37,202 nt of DNA from an uncultured Bacilli bacterium (GTDB lineage Bacteria > Bacillota_I > Bacilli_A > RF39 > UBA660): contig CANQWY010000009.1 in NCBI GenBank assembly GCA_947627675.1, positions 1-37,202 of the forward strand, given 5' to 3'. This document shows positions 17,265 to 24,315 of the stretch, piece by piece. The notes beneath the pieces were generated by a model. It worked only from the letters and a program-made list of their open reading frames with translations. It made no database searches and was not told the DNA's origin. A program made the translations under genes and the position numbers. The stretch's first letter is position 1; each line of letters starts with the position of its first letter.

Positions 17265-17504
17265 ATGTATAAATATCTAAGAGAATATATAGATAATAAT
17301 GAATTTAAACTAACTCTTTTAAACGAAAGAGTAAATATTCTAAATTATGATAAATTAATCCAAATTAACGATAAAGAAATGGTTATTGCTATTAAAGATA
17401 AGAAAATTGTTATAACCGGTAATAATTTAGCAATTAGTAAATTATTAGATAGAGAATTATTAATTACTGGTAATATAAATGTAATAGAGGTAAAAAATGG
17501 ATAG
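17265..17504 (+). CDS. yqfC: Sporulation protein YqfC
   Basis: A protein of 79 residues when started at ATG 17265, which has GGTGA upstream; the in-frame ATG 17244 has no ribosome site. The sequence fits the small YqfC family, with a central ILNYDKLIQINDKEMVIAIKDKKIVITGNNL and a C-terminal strand LLITGNINVIEV. yqfC is under mother-cell sigma-E control in B. subtilis and is always followed by yqfD, as here. Its precise role is unknown. The last 8 bases overlap yqfD. Confidence 0.85.
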   Translation: MYKYLREYIDNNEFKLTLLNERVNILNYDKLIQINDKEMVIAIKDKKIVITGNNLAISKLLDRELLITGNINVIEVKNG

Positions 17505-18645
17505 ATATAAATTACAAATAACAGGATATTCTCTTAGATATTTTTTAAATAACTTAATAAAGAATAAGATTCAGTTATATTATATAAATCAAACTAATGA
17601 TAGACTTATAATAATAGTAAATGAAAATGATTTTAATAAAATAAAGAAAATGAAAACAACTTGTAAAGTAAAAGTACTAAATAGATTTGGAATTGAAAAA
17701 ATTAAATATTTAGTATATAAATATCGTTATCTGCTACTATTTTTTTTAATAGGACTTTTTTTAATTTTAACATTATCAAATATAATATTTGAAATTGAAG
17801 TTGTACATCCAAAAAAAGAAATTAGAAATATGATATATGATGATTTAAAAAAATATGGTATAAAAAAATATACCTTTACCAAAAATTATGAAGAAAAAGA
17901 AAAAATAAAAGAAAAAATTTTAAAAAAAGAAAAAAATAAAATTGAATGGTTAGAAATAGATAAAATAGGTACCAAGTATATAGTTAACGTTGAAGAAAGA
18001 AAAAAGAAAATAACCTCCAATGATAATACTCCTAGAGATATAATTGCTAAAAAAGATGGTATGATATTAAAAATACAGGCAAATAATGGTGAAATAGTAA
18101 AGAAAAAATATGATTACGTAAAAAAAGGAGATATAATAATAAGTGGAACAATTAAAAATAAAGAAGACGAAGTAAATAAAATAAAAGCAACAGGAGTAGT
18201 ATATGGAGAAGTATGGTATAATGTAAAAGTCGAAATTCCAATAAAGTATCATGAAGAAATAGAAACTGGAAGAGAAAAGCAAGTCTTAGCCTTTAGATTT
18301 CTAAATAAAGATTTGTTTTTTGAATTTAATAAATATAAAGAATATAATAGAACTGATAAATATTTAATTAGAAATGAAATATTACCTATTGGCTTCTCAA
18401 TTGTTACTAAAAAAGAAAAAATATCATCTGATAAAATATACAACATAAATAATATTGATAAAAAAGCTATTGAACTTGCAGAAGATAAATTTAATAAAAA
18501 AAATATAATATTCGAAAAAGTTTTGAAAAAAACGCTTAATGATAGTACAATAACAGTAGAGGTATTTTTAAAGGTTAAAGAAAATATTACAGCATATCAG
18601 AAAATAGAAAATTTAGAATTAAAAAAGGAGGAAGATGATGAGTAG
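17497..18645 (+). CDS. yqfD: Sporulation protein YqfD (SpoIV-like membrane protein)
   Basis: This 382-residue protein has one membrane segment at about 75-98 (YLLLFFLIGLFLILTLSNII) and a large basic extracytoplasmic part. That part contains the family pattern IEWLEIDKIGTKYIVNVEERK and RDIIAKKDGMILKIQANNGE. YqfD is a mother-cell sporulation protein of unknown mechanism, and its start overlaps yqfC after a GAGGT site. It ends overlapping the VanZ-like gene. Exceptionally Lys/Ile/Glu-rich, in line with the AT-rich genome. Confidence 0.9.
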   Translation: MDRYKLQITGYSLRYFLNNLIKNKIQLYYINQTNDRLIIIVNENDFNKIKKMKTTCKVKVLNRFGIEKIKYLVYKYRYLLLFFLIGLFLILTLSNIIFEIEVVHPKKEIRNMIYDDLKKYGIKKYTFTKNYEEKEKIKEKILKKEKNKIEWLEIDKIGTKYIVNVEERKKKITSNDNTPRDIIAKKDGMILKIQANNGEIVKKKYDYVKKGDIIISGTIKNKEDEVNKIKATGVVYGEVWYNVKVEIPIKYHEEIETGREKQVLAFRFLNKDLFFEFNKYKEYNRTDKYLIRNEILPIGFSIVTKKEKISSDKIYNINNIDKKAIELAEDKFNKKNIIFEKVLKKTLNDSTITVEVFLKVKENITAYQKIENLELKKEEDDE

Positions 18646-19225
18646 TATTATAAATAGCGTTATATCATCAACTTGGCCTATGATATTAGTAAGTGTCGTT
18701 GTAGCATCAAGCCTAAGAATTGCATATCTAATAAGAAATAATCTTCATTTTACTCTTTATAAAGAATTGTTTACTTTAATTGCGATTATTTATGTATTAG
18801 AACTCTTCCAAATAGTTACTAGTGGCGATGTTGTTAGTTGGTCAACTAATAATATAGTTCCTTTTAAAGAAATTTTTAGATATAAAATAGGTAGTAGATT
18901 ATTTCTAAAAAATGTTTTAGGAAATATTTTATTGTTTATGCCCTATGGTTTTTTTGCAGCTTTTTATTTAAAAGAAGATCATCCAAAACTTATTGTATTT
19001 TTAACACTTGTTATATCTCTTACTATAGAATTAGTTCAAATGAGTATAGGAAGAGTTTTTGATGTTGATGATATTATATTAAATACTATTGGAGGTTTCT
19101 TAGGATTTAATTTTTATTTATTCTTTAAAAATATATCAGATATAGTACCATCATTTTTCAAAAATGAAATATTTTTAAATACAATTACTGCTATATTTTT
19201 ACTTGGACTTTTAAGTTTAATATAA
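18635..19225 (+). CDS. VanZ-family membrane protein
   Basis: This 196-residue protein has about five membrane segments. It carries the VanZ signature: NVLGNILLFMPYGF, then ELVQMSIGRVFDVDDIILNTIGGFLGF. VanZ-like proteins are widespread in Firmicutes. The namesake gives low teicoplanin resistance, but the biochemical role is unknown. The start lies inside the yqfD end, after AGGAGG. It occupies the place between yqfD and ybeY where phoH and pgpH sit in B. subtilis. Confidence 0.9.
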   Translation: MMSSIINSVISSTWPMILVSVVVASSLRIAYLIRNNLHFTLYKELFTLIAIIYVLELFQIVTSGDVVSWSTNNIVPFKEIFRYKIGSRLFLKNVLGNILLFMPYGFFAAFYLKEDHPKLIVFLTLVISLTIELVQMSIGRVFDVDDIILNTIGGFLGFNFYLFFKNISDIVPSFFKNEIFLNTITAIFLLGLLSLI

Positions 19226-19243
19226 TAAAGAATGGAGAACTAT

Positions 19244-19693
19244 ATGAATAAGGTAGAAATAAATAATTTAACTAATGAAAATATTAAAGAATTGGATAAA
19301 GTAAAAGAAATTTTAATGTATGCTCTTGATAAAGAAAAATTAAAAAATACTTATTTTTCAGTAATAATAGTTGATAATTCTTATATTCATAATTTAAATA
19401 AAACTTATAGAAATATTGATAGAGAAACAGATGTTATAACTTTTGCTCTTAACGATGATAAGTTGGTTATGAATGGTAGTGATGTAAATATTTTAGGAGA
19501 TATTTATATTAGTCTTGATAAAGCTAGAGCACAAGCAGTTTTGTATAATCATTCGTTTTTAAGAGAAATTTGTTTTTTAGCAGTACACGGTTTTTATCAT
19601 TTATTAGGATATGACCATATGAAAAAAGAAGATGAAGAAATTATGTTCCAAAAACAAAGGGAGGTCTTAGAAGAATATGGAATTACTAGGTAA
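19244..19693 (+). CDS. ybeY: Endoribonuclease YbeY (rRNA maturation)
   Basis: ATG 19244 follows GGAG at 19234-19237; the frame is also open from ATG 19232, which overlaps that site. The 149-residue protein has the UPF0054 zinc motif HGFYHLLGYDH, with ligands H115, H119 and H125, and the upstream signature YRNIDRETDVITFAL. YbeY is a single-strand endoribonuclease involved in 16S rRNA 3' maturation and 70S quality control. It overlaps dgkA by 17 bases, which implies translational coupling. Confidence 0.96.
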   Translation: MNKVEINNLTNENIKELDKVKEILMYALDKEKLKNTYFSVIIVDNSYIHNLNKTYRNIDRETDVITFALNDDKLVMNGSDVNILGDIYISLDKARAQAVLYNHSFLREICFLAVHGFYHLLGYDHMKKEDEEIMFQKQREVLEEYGITR

Positions 19694-20084
19694 GAAGTTT
19701 CATAGAAATAAGAAGTTTGGAATTAGAAAAATAAAAAAAAGTATAATGAATTCATTAGAAGGCTTAATAAAAGGTTATAGTGAAGAGCAAAGCTTAACTA
19801 TTCATTTTGTGATGAGTAGTATTGTTGTATTATTAGGAATATTTTTTAAAATAAATAGATATGAATGGGTTTTTACTATTATTTTAATGGGATTAATTTT
19901 ATGTATAGAATTATTAAATACTGCAATAGAAGCAAATGTTGATTTAACAACTGCTAGAATACATCCACTTGCTAAAGAAGCTAAAGATGTTGGAAGCGCA
20001 GCTACATTTATTATGAGTATTTTTGCTCTGATTGGTGAAATTATTATATTTTATCCATATTTTATAGAATTTTTTAATATATAA
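19677..20084 (+). CDS. dgkA: Diacylglycerol/undecaprenol kinase
   Basis: This 135-residue protein has three membrane helices and the DgkA family signature ELLNTAIEANVDL followed by AKDVGSAAT. The Firmicute enzymes mainly phosphorylate undecaprenol to feed cell-wall carrier lipid. The Bacillus homologue matters for sporulation. The basic N-terminal 30 residues precede the first amphipathic helix (GYSEEQSLTIHF). It is located in the conserved ybeY-dgkA-cdd-era order. Confidence 0.95.
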   Translation: MELLGKKFHRNKKFGIRKIKKSIMNSLEGLIKGYSEEQSLTIHFVMSSIVVLLGIFFKINRYEWVFTIILMGLILCIELLNTAIEANVDLTTARIHPLAKEAKDVGSAATFIMSIFALIGEIIIFYPYFIEFFNI

Positions 20085-20094
20085 GAGGTGTTTT

Positions 20095-20481
20095 ATGAAA
20101 GAAAAATTAGATTTATTATTAAATAGAAGTCAAAGTTCATATTTCAATTATCCAGTTGCAGCAATATTAGAATGTAAAGATGGTACTTATTTTTATGGAG
20201 TAAATGTAGAAACTGCTTCTCCTGCTGCTGGGATATGTGCGGAAAGAAATGCTATATATAGTGCAATTAGTAATGGGTATTTAAAAAAAGATTTTAAAAG
20301 GATACATTTAAAGGCCAGAAGTGATAAAGAAATTTATCCTTGCTTTATATGTAGACAAGCCTTAGTAGAGTTATGTGATTTGGATATGGAAATAGTTATC
20401 TATTATGAAGATAAGCAAAAAAAAGTTACGGTAAGAGATCTAACACCATACAGCTTTTCAAATACTGATTTAGAAAAATAG
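20095..20481 (+). CDS. cdd: Cytidine deaminase-family protein
   Basis: This 128-residue zinc deaminase has CAERNA with C48 and the proton shuttle E50, and PCFICRQ with C83 and C86 as the other zinc ligands. The family usually reads PCGxCRQ; here Gly is replaced by Phe. The substrate-binding NVE(T/N)AS motif is present as NVETASPAAG. The likely reaction is cytidine or deoxycytidine to uridine for pyrimidine salvage. The atypical residues leave some doubt about the substrate (a blasticidin-deaminase-like enzyme is possible). The dgkA-cdd-era order supports Cdd. Confidence 0.88.
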   Translation: MKEKLDLLLNRSQSSYFNYPVAAILECKDGTYFYGVNVETASPAAGICAERNAIYSAISNGYLKKDFKRIHLKARSDKEIYPCFICRQALVELCDLDMEIVIYYEDKQKKVTVRDLTPYSFSNTDLEK

Positions 20482-20494
20482 AGGAGAATTTAAC

Positions 20495-21379
20495 ATGAAA
20501 GTAGGATTTGTAAGTTTAATAGGTAGACCTAATGTTGGAAAATCAACTTTAATGAATTCAATCTTAGGTGTAAAACTTGCTATTACAAGTGATAAGGTTG
20601 GTACAACTAGAAACATTATAAATGGAATATATAATGATCAAGATAGTCAAATTATATTTGTAGATACACCGGGTATCCATAAACCTATAAATAAACTAGA
20701 TAGTATGCTAAATAAAAAAAGTTATACTAATACAGATGGAGTTGATTTAATATTGTTTCTAGTAGATGGATCAACAGGTATAGGTAGGGGTGATAAATTT
20801 ATTCTTGATAAAATAAAAAATGAAGAAATTCCCGTTTTTTTAGTAATAAATAAGATAGATAAAATAAAAAAAGAAAAGTTAATAAAATTAATTGATGACT
20901 TTAAAAATATGTACGACTTTAAAGAAATAATTCCAATATCAGCTTTAGAAAAAAATAATATAGAAGAATTAAAAAAAGTTATAAAAAAATATTTAAGTGA
21001 ACAAGATAAAATTTTTAGTGAAGAAGAGTTAACAAATGTGTCTCAGAAATTTATAGCAAGTGAAACTATTAGAGAAAAATTACTAGAACTTACAAATAAT
21101 GAGATACCTCATACTATAACTTGTTATACGGAAAATTTTAAAGAAAAAAAGAATATTATAAATATAAGTGTTTTAATAGTAGTAGAAAGAGAAAATTTAA
21201 AGAAGATAATTATTGGTAAAAGAGGGTCTTTATTAAAAGAAGTTGGAATAAGAGCAAGAAAAGATTTAGAAAGTTTTTTTGGTAAAAAGGTTTTTTTAGA
21301 GACATATGTTAAAACTATGAAAAATTGGCGTGATGAAGAAAAGTTATTAATTGAATTAGGGCTAAAGGAAGATGAATAA
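20495..21379 (+). CDS. era: GTPase Era
   Basis: This 294-residue protein has the Era G domain (P-loop GRPNVGKST near residues 10-18, DTPGIHKP, NKIDKI) and a C-terminal KH domain with IIGKRGSLLKEVG. The KH domain binds the 3' end of 16S rRNA. Era acts in 30S subunit maturation. The start follows AGAGGAG. yqzL and recO come next, as in other Firmicutes. Confidence 0.98.
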   Translation: MKVGFVSLIGRPNVGKSTLMNSILGVKLAITSDKVGTTRNIINGIYNDQDSQIIFVDTPGIHKPINKLDSMLNKKSYTNTDGVDLILFLVDGSTGIGRGDKFILDKIKNEEIPVFLVINKIDKIKKEKLIKLIDDFKNMYDFKEIIPISALEKNNIEELKKVIKKYLSEQDKIFSEEELTNVSQKFIASETIREKLLELTNNEIPHTITCYTENFKEKKNIINISVLIVVERENLKKIIIGKRGSLLKEVGIRARKDLESFFGKKVFLETYVKTMKNWRDEEKLLIELGLKEDE

Positions 21380-21421
21380 AAAAATATAAAAGTTACCATT
21401 ATATTAATAGAGGTGATTTTT

Positions 21422-21523
21422 ATGAAAGAGCTATCTTGGCGTTTATTTAAGGAAACAGGGAATATAAAGTATTATTTGTTTTATTTAAAACTTAAAGGTG
21501 AAGAGGATGAAGACAAAGATTGA
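21422..21523 (+). CDS. yqzL: YqzL family small protein
   Basis: A 33-residue gene between era and recO, preceded by AGAGGTGA (21409-21416). Its sequence, ELSWRLFKETGNIKYYLFY followed by an acidic tail, matches the YqzL pattern (a WxLFxxTGxIxxYL core). YqzL is a tiny protein of unknown function that is found in this position in many Firmicutes. It overlaps the recO start by 17 bases, so the two are translationally coupled. Confidence 0.85.
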   Translation: MKELSWRLFKETGNIKYYLFYLKLKGEEDEDKD

Positions 21524-22256
21524 ATGTGTTGAAGGAATTATATTAAGCGAAGTTAATTACAGTGAATCTAGTAAAATATTGAATATTTTAACAAAAGAAT
21601 ATAATTTGATTGCTGTAATATCCAGAGGATGTAGAAATATTAAAAGTAAATTAAGAGGAGTAAGTCGAAAACTGATTTATGCTAAATTTAATATATATTA
21701 TAAAGAAAATGGTTTGTCTACTTTAATTAGTGTAGATATAATAGACAGCTATAAAAATATATTGTTAAATTTAAGTAAAATAAGCTATGCTACATACATA
21801 TTAGAACTTACTAATCAAGTAATTAAACAGTCTGATAATAATAATATTTTTAATATTTTAAAGAGTAGCCTTCAAAAAATAAATGATGGATTTAATGAAG
21901 AAATTATAACAAGTATTGTAGAAATAAAATATTTAGATTATTTAGGAGTAAAACCTAATATTGATAATTGTAGTATTTGTGGTTCTACCAAAGATATTAT
22001 AACTTTAAATAGTGATGTAGGTGGTTTTCTTTGTAAAGAGTGTTTAACTAATCAATATATTGTTAAAGAAATTACTATTAAGCTAATTAGAATGTTTTAT
22101 TATGTTGATATAGATAAGATTACAAAATTGGCTATAAAAAAAGATAATATGAAGGAATTAAATGAATTTTTACAAGAATATTATGAGAAATATACTGGTA
22201 TTTACCTAAAAAGCAAAAAAATATTAGAAAAAATTGAAAATTTAGTAGAAAGTTAA
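21507..22256 (+). CDS. recO: DNA repair protein RecO
   Basis: ATG 21507 with GGTGA at 21497-21501 is preferred over in-frame GTG 21498. The 249-residue protein starts with the RecO OB fold (ECVEGIILSEVNYSESSKIL). It has the zinc finger C155-x2-C158 and C176-x2-C179. RecO loads RecA onto SSB-coated single-stranded DNA together with RecR. Position after era is conserved. Confidence 0.95.
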   Translation: MKTKIECVEGIILSEVNYSESSKILNILTKEYNLIAVISRGCRNIKSKLRGVSRKLIYAKFNIYYKENGLSTLISVDIIDSYKNILLNLSKISYATYILELTNQVIKQSDNNNIFNILKSSLQKINDGFNEEIITSIVEIKYLDYLGVKPNIDNCSICGSTKDIITLNSDVGGFLCKECLTNQYIVKEITIKLIRMFYYVDIDKITKLAIKKDNMKELNEFLQEYYEKYTGIYLKSKKILEKIENLVES

Positions 22257-22305
22257 AACTATCTGTGTTAATATTATATATAGATAGAAGATAGGTGATA
22301 CTTTA

Positions 22306-22908
22306 ATGAATGATAAATTTAGTTTTAAAAATTTAAAAGATAGCGATAAGAAACAGATTATGTCTTTAGTATTAGTTATATGTTTAGTTGGTATTGTACT
22401 TCTTGGGACAAGCTATGCTTGGCTTACTGTTACTAAGAGTAGTACTAATAGTATAGGTATAACAGCAGGTACACTGAATTTACAATTTAGTGATACTGAA
22501 AGTAGTACTATAACTTTGACAGATAATGTTCCAATTAGTGATAGTGAAGGTTTAGCCTCAACCCCTTATACTTTTACTATTACTAATAAGGGAAATGTAA
22601 AATCAAATTATACAATTTATCTTGATGATGTTAACTTAGATAGTGGTGAAACTAAATTAGATGATAAATATGTTAAGTATAGTTTAACTAAAAATAGTGG
22701 TACTGCTACTACAGCATTAATAAATTCTTTAACTCCAGTTAGTAATTCTACATCACTACAGTTAACTACTGGTACTCTTGAAACAGAAAATAGTCAAGAT
22801 ACTTATACTTTAAGAGTATGGTTAGACGAAGATAACTTTAATAAAGAAGCTACAAGCAAAACATTTAAAAAGACACTAAGAATAGAAGCAACTCAAGAAT
22901 TTAAATAA
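22306..22908 (+). CDS. TasA-like secreted beta-sandwich protein
   Basis: This 200-residue protein has a cytoplasmic basic start, one hydrophobic helix (about 21-37) and a TSYAWL signal-peptidase (SipW-type) motif. A Ser/Thr/Asn-rich beta domain follows, with pattern TITNKGNVKSNYTIYLDD and TYTLRVWLDE. This is the architecture of TasA/camelysin-like proteins, which form extracellular fibres in Bacillus. The related domain in the surface proteins at 1 and 15277 has RLRMWVS at the equivalent place. No sipW-like gene is nearby. The ribosome site is AGGTGA. A hairpin terminator follows. Exported; fibre formation is speculation. Confidence 0.65.
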   Translation: MNDKFSFKNLKDSDKKQIMSLVLVICLVGIVLLGTSYAWLTVTKSSTNSIGITAGTLNLQFSDTESSTITLTDNVPISDSEGLASTPYTFTITNKGNVKSNYTIYLDDVNLDSGETKLDDKYVKYSLTKNSGTATTALINSLTPVSNSTSLQLTTGTLETENSQDTYTLRVWLDEDNFNKEATSKTFKKTLRIEATQEFK

Positions 22909-22922
22909 TAGTTATAATAGAA

Positions 22923-22945
22923 AGTCTGTAAAAACAGATTTTTTT
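22923..22945 (+). terminator. Intrinsic terminator
   Basis: AGTCTGT, loop AAAA, ACAGATT (one G-T pair), then Ts, following the TasA-like gene. Confidence 0.75.
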
Positions 22946-22961
22946 ATTATAATTATATTTT

Positions 22962-22978
22962 TTCGACAAAATTCGACA
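22962..22978 (+). promoter_or_regulatory. Tandem Spo0A-type boxes
   Basis: Two exact TTCGACA heptamers (22962-22968 and 22972-22978) separated by three bases. The reverse strand reads TGTCGAA twice, the 0A-box consensus TGNCGAA, with the 10-bp phasing of known tandem sites such as spoIIG. They lie just upstream of the promoter at 22996-23024. Confidence 0.65.
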
Positions 22979-22995
22979 CTTTTTTCAAAAAAAGT

Positions 22996-23031
22996 TTGCT
23001 AATATGCTAATTATGTGTTATACTATAACAC
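22996..23031 (+). promoter_or_regulatory. Promoter with overlapping palindrome upstream of the unknown gene at 23057
   Basis: TTGCTA (22996-23001), 17 bp, TATACT (23019-23024). The -10 lies inside a perfect palindrome, GTGTTATA-C-TATAACAC (23015-23031), a likely operator. A short direct repeat GCTAAT occurs twice in the spacer region. Confidence 0.55.
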
Positions 23032-23056
23032 GTCTTGAAAAAAGGGAGGAATTATT

Positions 23057-23686
23057 ATGAATAAAAATAATATTAAAAAAATAGTTTATTTTGATACTAA
23101 CGGAAACTTAATTGGAGTAAAAGCAAATTTAGAAAAGAAGAATATAGATTTATTTGTTTCAATGTTATCAAGAGTTGAAATGCAAAGTAGTTATTCTACT
23201 AGTACAGCTGCTTTCCAAAATAGTGCTATTCCAAATTTAAGAAATTATTTGTATGATGTAACTGATAAAAATGAATATATTGAATTAATGAGTATTCCGA
23301 ATTTTTACGGAAAAGATATAAATTATATCATAAGCATTATTAATGACATAGATAAGTCAAAAGACCAAAATGTATCAAGAAAACAATTAGACAAAATTCA
23401 TTTAGAAATTAGAAAATTTAAAATTATAGCTTCTAGTATTAAAGAATTTATGACTCAAGCATTTAATCTTCAATCTCCAGAGATAATCGCTAGTAGTGAT
23501 GCACTTAATACTCTAGCTCCAATTATGGAGAATGGTGAATTAAAAATTTTTGAGAAATCTTTAAAAAAAGTAGAAAAATATTCAATTATAAATAGCTTAG
23601 TATTAGAAGCAATGAGAAAAGTAGGTGTTTCTTTATTTGAAGATACTCTTACTAAGAATACCGAAAAAAGTTATATAAAAAAATAG
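23057..23686 (+). CDS. Unknown 209-residue cytoplasmic protein, possibly Spo0A-controlled
   Basis: I do not recognise a family. It starts after GGGAGG and has no signal peptide or membrane segment. The N-terminal IKKIVYFDTNGNLIGVKANLE looks like a pair of strands. Residues 33-60 are Ser/Thr-rich, and the rest is largely helical. A single gene with its own promoter, an operator-like palindrome, tandem 0A-type boxes and a perfect terminator; such dedicated control suggests a regulated role in starvation or sporulation. This is inference from the upstream DNA only. Confidence 0.8.
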   Translation: MNKNNIKKIVYFDTNGNLIGVKANLEKKNIDLFVSMLSRVEMQSSYSTSTAAFQNSAIPNLRNYLYDVTDKNEYIELMSIPNFYGKDINYIISIINDIDKSKDQNVSRKQLDKIHLEIRKFKIIASSIKEFMTQAFNLQSPEIIASSDALNTLAPIMENGELKIFEKSLKKVEKYSIINSLVLEAMRKVGVSLFEDTLTKNTEKSYIKK

Positions 23687-23719
23687 AGACTACTGAGAAA
23701 TAGTAGTCTCTTTATTTTT
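23685..23719 (+). terminator. Strong intrinsic terminator
   Basis: AGAGACTACT (23685-23694) and AGTAGTCTCT (23702-23711), a perfect 10-bp stem, followed by Ts. It begins inside the stop codon of the upstream gene. Confidence 0.9.
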
Positions 23720-23724
23720 AGGGG

Positions 23725-23753
23725 TTGTAAAATAAATGTATTTGCGATAAAAT
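23725..23753 (+). promoter_or_regulatory. Promoter of tRNA-Gln
   Basis: TTGTAA (23725-23730), 17 bp, TAAAAT (23748-23753), about 14 bases before the tRNA 5' end. Confidence 0.55.
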
Positions 23754-23766
23754 TAATTTGTTAGTT

Positions 23767-23841
23767 TGCTCCATAGCCAAGTGGTAAGGCAGTGCGCTCT
23801 GACCGCATTATGCGCTAGTTCGAATCTAGCTGGAGCAGCCA
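23767..23841 (+). tRNA. tRNA-Gln (anticodon CUG)
   Basis: A full cloverleaf with encoded CCA. Acceptor TGCTCCA pairs with TGGAGCA (the U1-A72 pair typical of tRNA-Gln). The D stem is GCC/GGC. The anticodon stem GTGCG/CGCAT carries loop CTCTGAC (anticodon CTG). The T arm is GCTAG-TTCGAAT-CTAGC, the discriminator G. It reads CAG, a rare codon in this AT-rich genome. It lies about 470 bases upstream of gltX. Confidence 0.95.
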
Positions 23842-23872
23842 ATTAGCAATTACTATTTATAGTTTACATAAG

Positions 23873-23892
23873 AAATGTGCTTGGACACATTT
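23873..23892 (+). terminator. Possible terminator after tRNA-Gln
   Basis: AAATGTG, loop CTTGGA, CACATTT, followed by a weak T-rich stretch. It also lies at the 3' end of the minus-strand YjcZ-like gene. Confidence 0.4.
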
Positions 23893-23906
23893 TAATTTTG
23901 GTAAAA

Positions 23907-24077
23907 TTAGAAATTTCCATTATTTCTATTTCCGCCACCCCAAAATAAGAAGAAGAGTATAAATATTATTATAATAATCCAAAGCCAGCTAGTTCCTGTA
24001 TTATCACTATTATTTCCATTTCCATATCCATATCCATATCCTGGACAGCAAAAAGCTGGATATCCATACACATACAT
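23907..24077 (-). CDS. YjcZ-like sporulation miniprotein
   Basis: This 56-residue protein starts after GAAAGGAG (complement of 24089-24096). It has a Gly/Tyr-rich head (YGYPAFCCPGYGYGYG), then a spacer, and one hydrophobic helix (about 31-46, SWLWIIIIIFILFFLF). It ends in GGGNRNN. This is the layout of the YjcZ family of tiny sporulation proteins, which includes the spore-coat assembly protein SscA of B. subtilis. Likely a mother-cell or spore-coat membrane peptide. Family membership is from the pattern and not from a search. Confidence 0.75.
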   Translation of the reverse strand: MYVYGYPAFCCPGYGYGYGNGNNSDNTGTSWLWIIIIIFILFFLFWGGGNRNNGNF

Positions 24078-24218
24078 AAGAATATAACTCCTTTCAATAT
24101 ATTATATTAGAGAGATTATAAATTAATTATAATAGATACCTATTATAAAAATTGGAAAATGCTGTATAAAATATTAAAGATAATACTATATTTTAATAAT
24201 CATAATAATTGGTCTTTA

Positions 24219-24247
24219 TTGACTTTTAAAATTATAAATGATAAATT
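24219..24247 (+). promoter_or_regulatory. Candidate promoter of gltX
   Basis: TTGACT (24219-24224), 17 bp, TAAATT (24242-24247). Another TATAAT occurs slightly further on at wrong spacing. The region 24078-24303 otherwise shows only AT-rich DNA, with no T-box sequence. Confidence 0.35.
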
Positions 24248-24315
24248 ATATAATGTTAAATAGATACTTAATAAGTAATCTAAATTAGTAATTTATTTAT
24301 AAAATGGAGGTTTAT

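Noticed and set aside
24078-24303. T-box or other riboswitch before gltX
   Set aside because: No T-box sequence, no strong hairpin with T-run, only AT-rich DNA and promoter-like hexamers.
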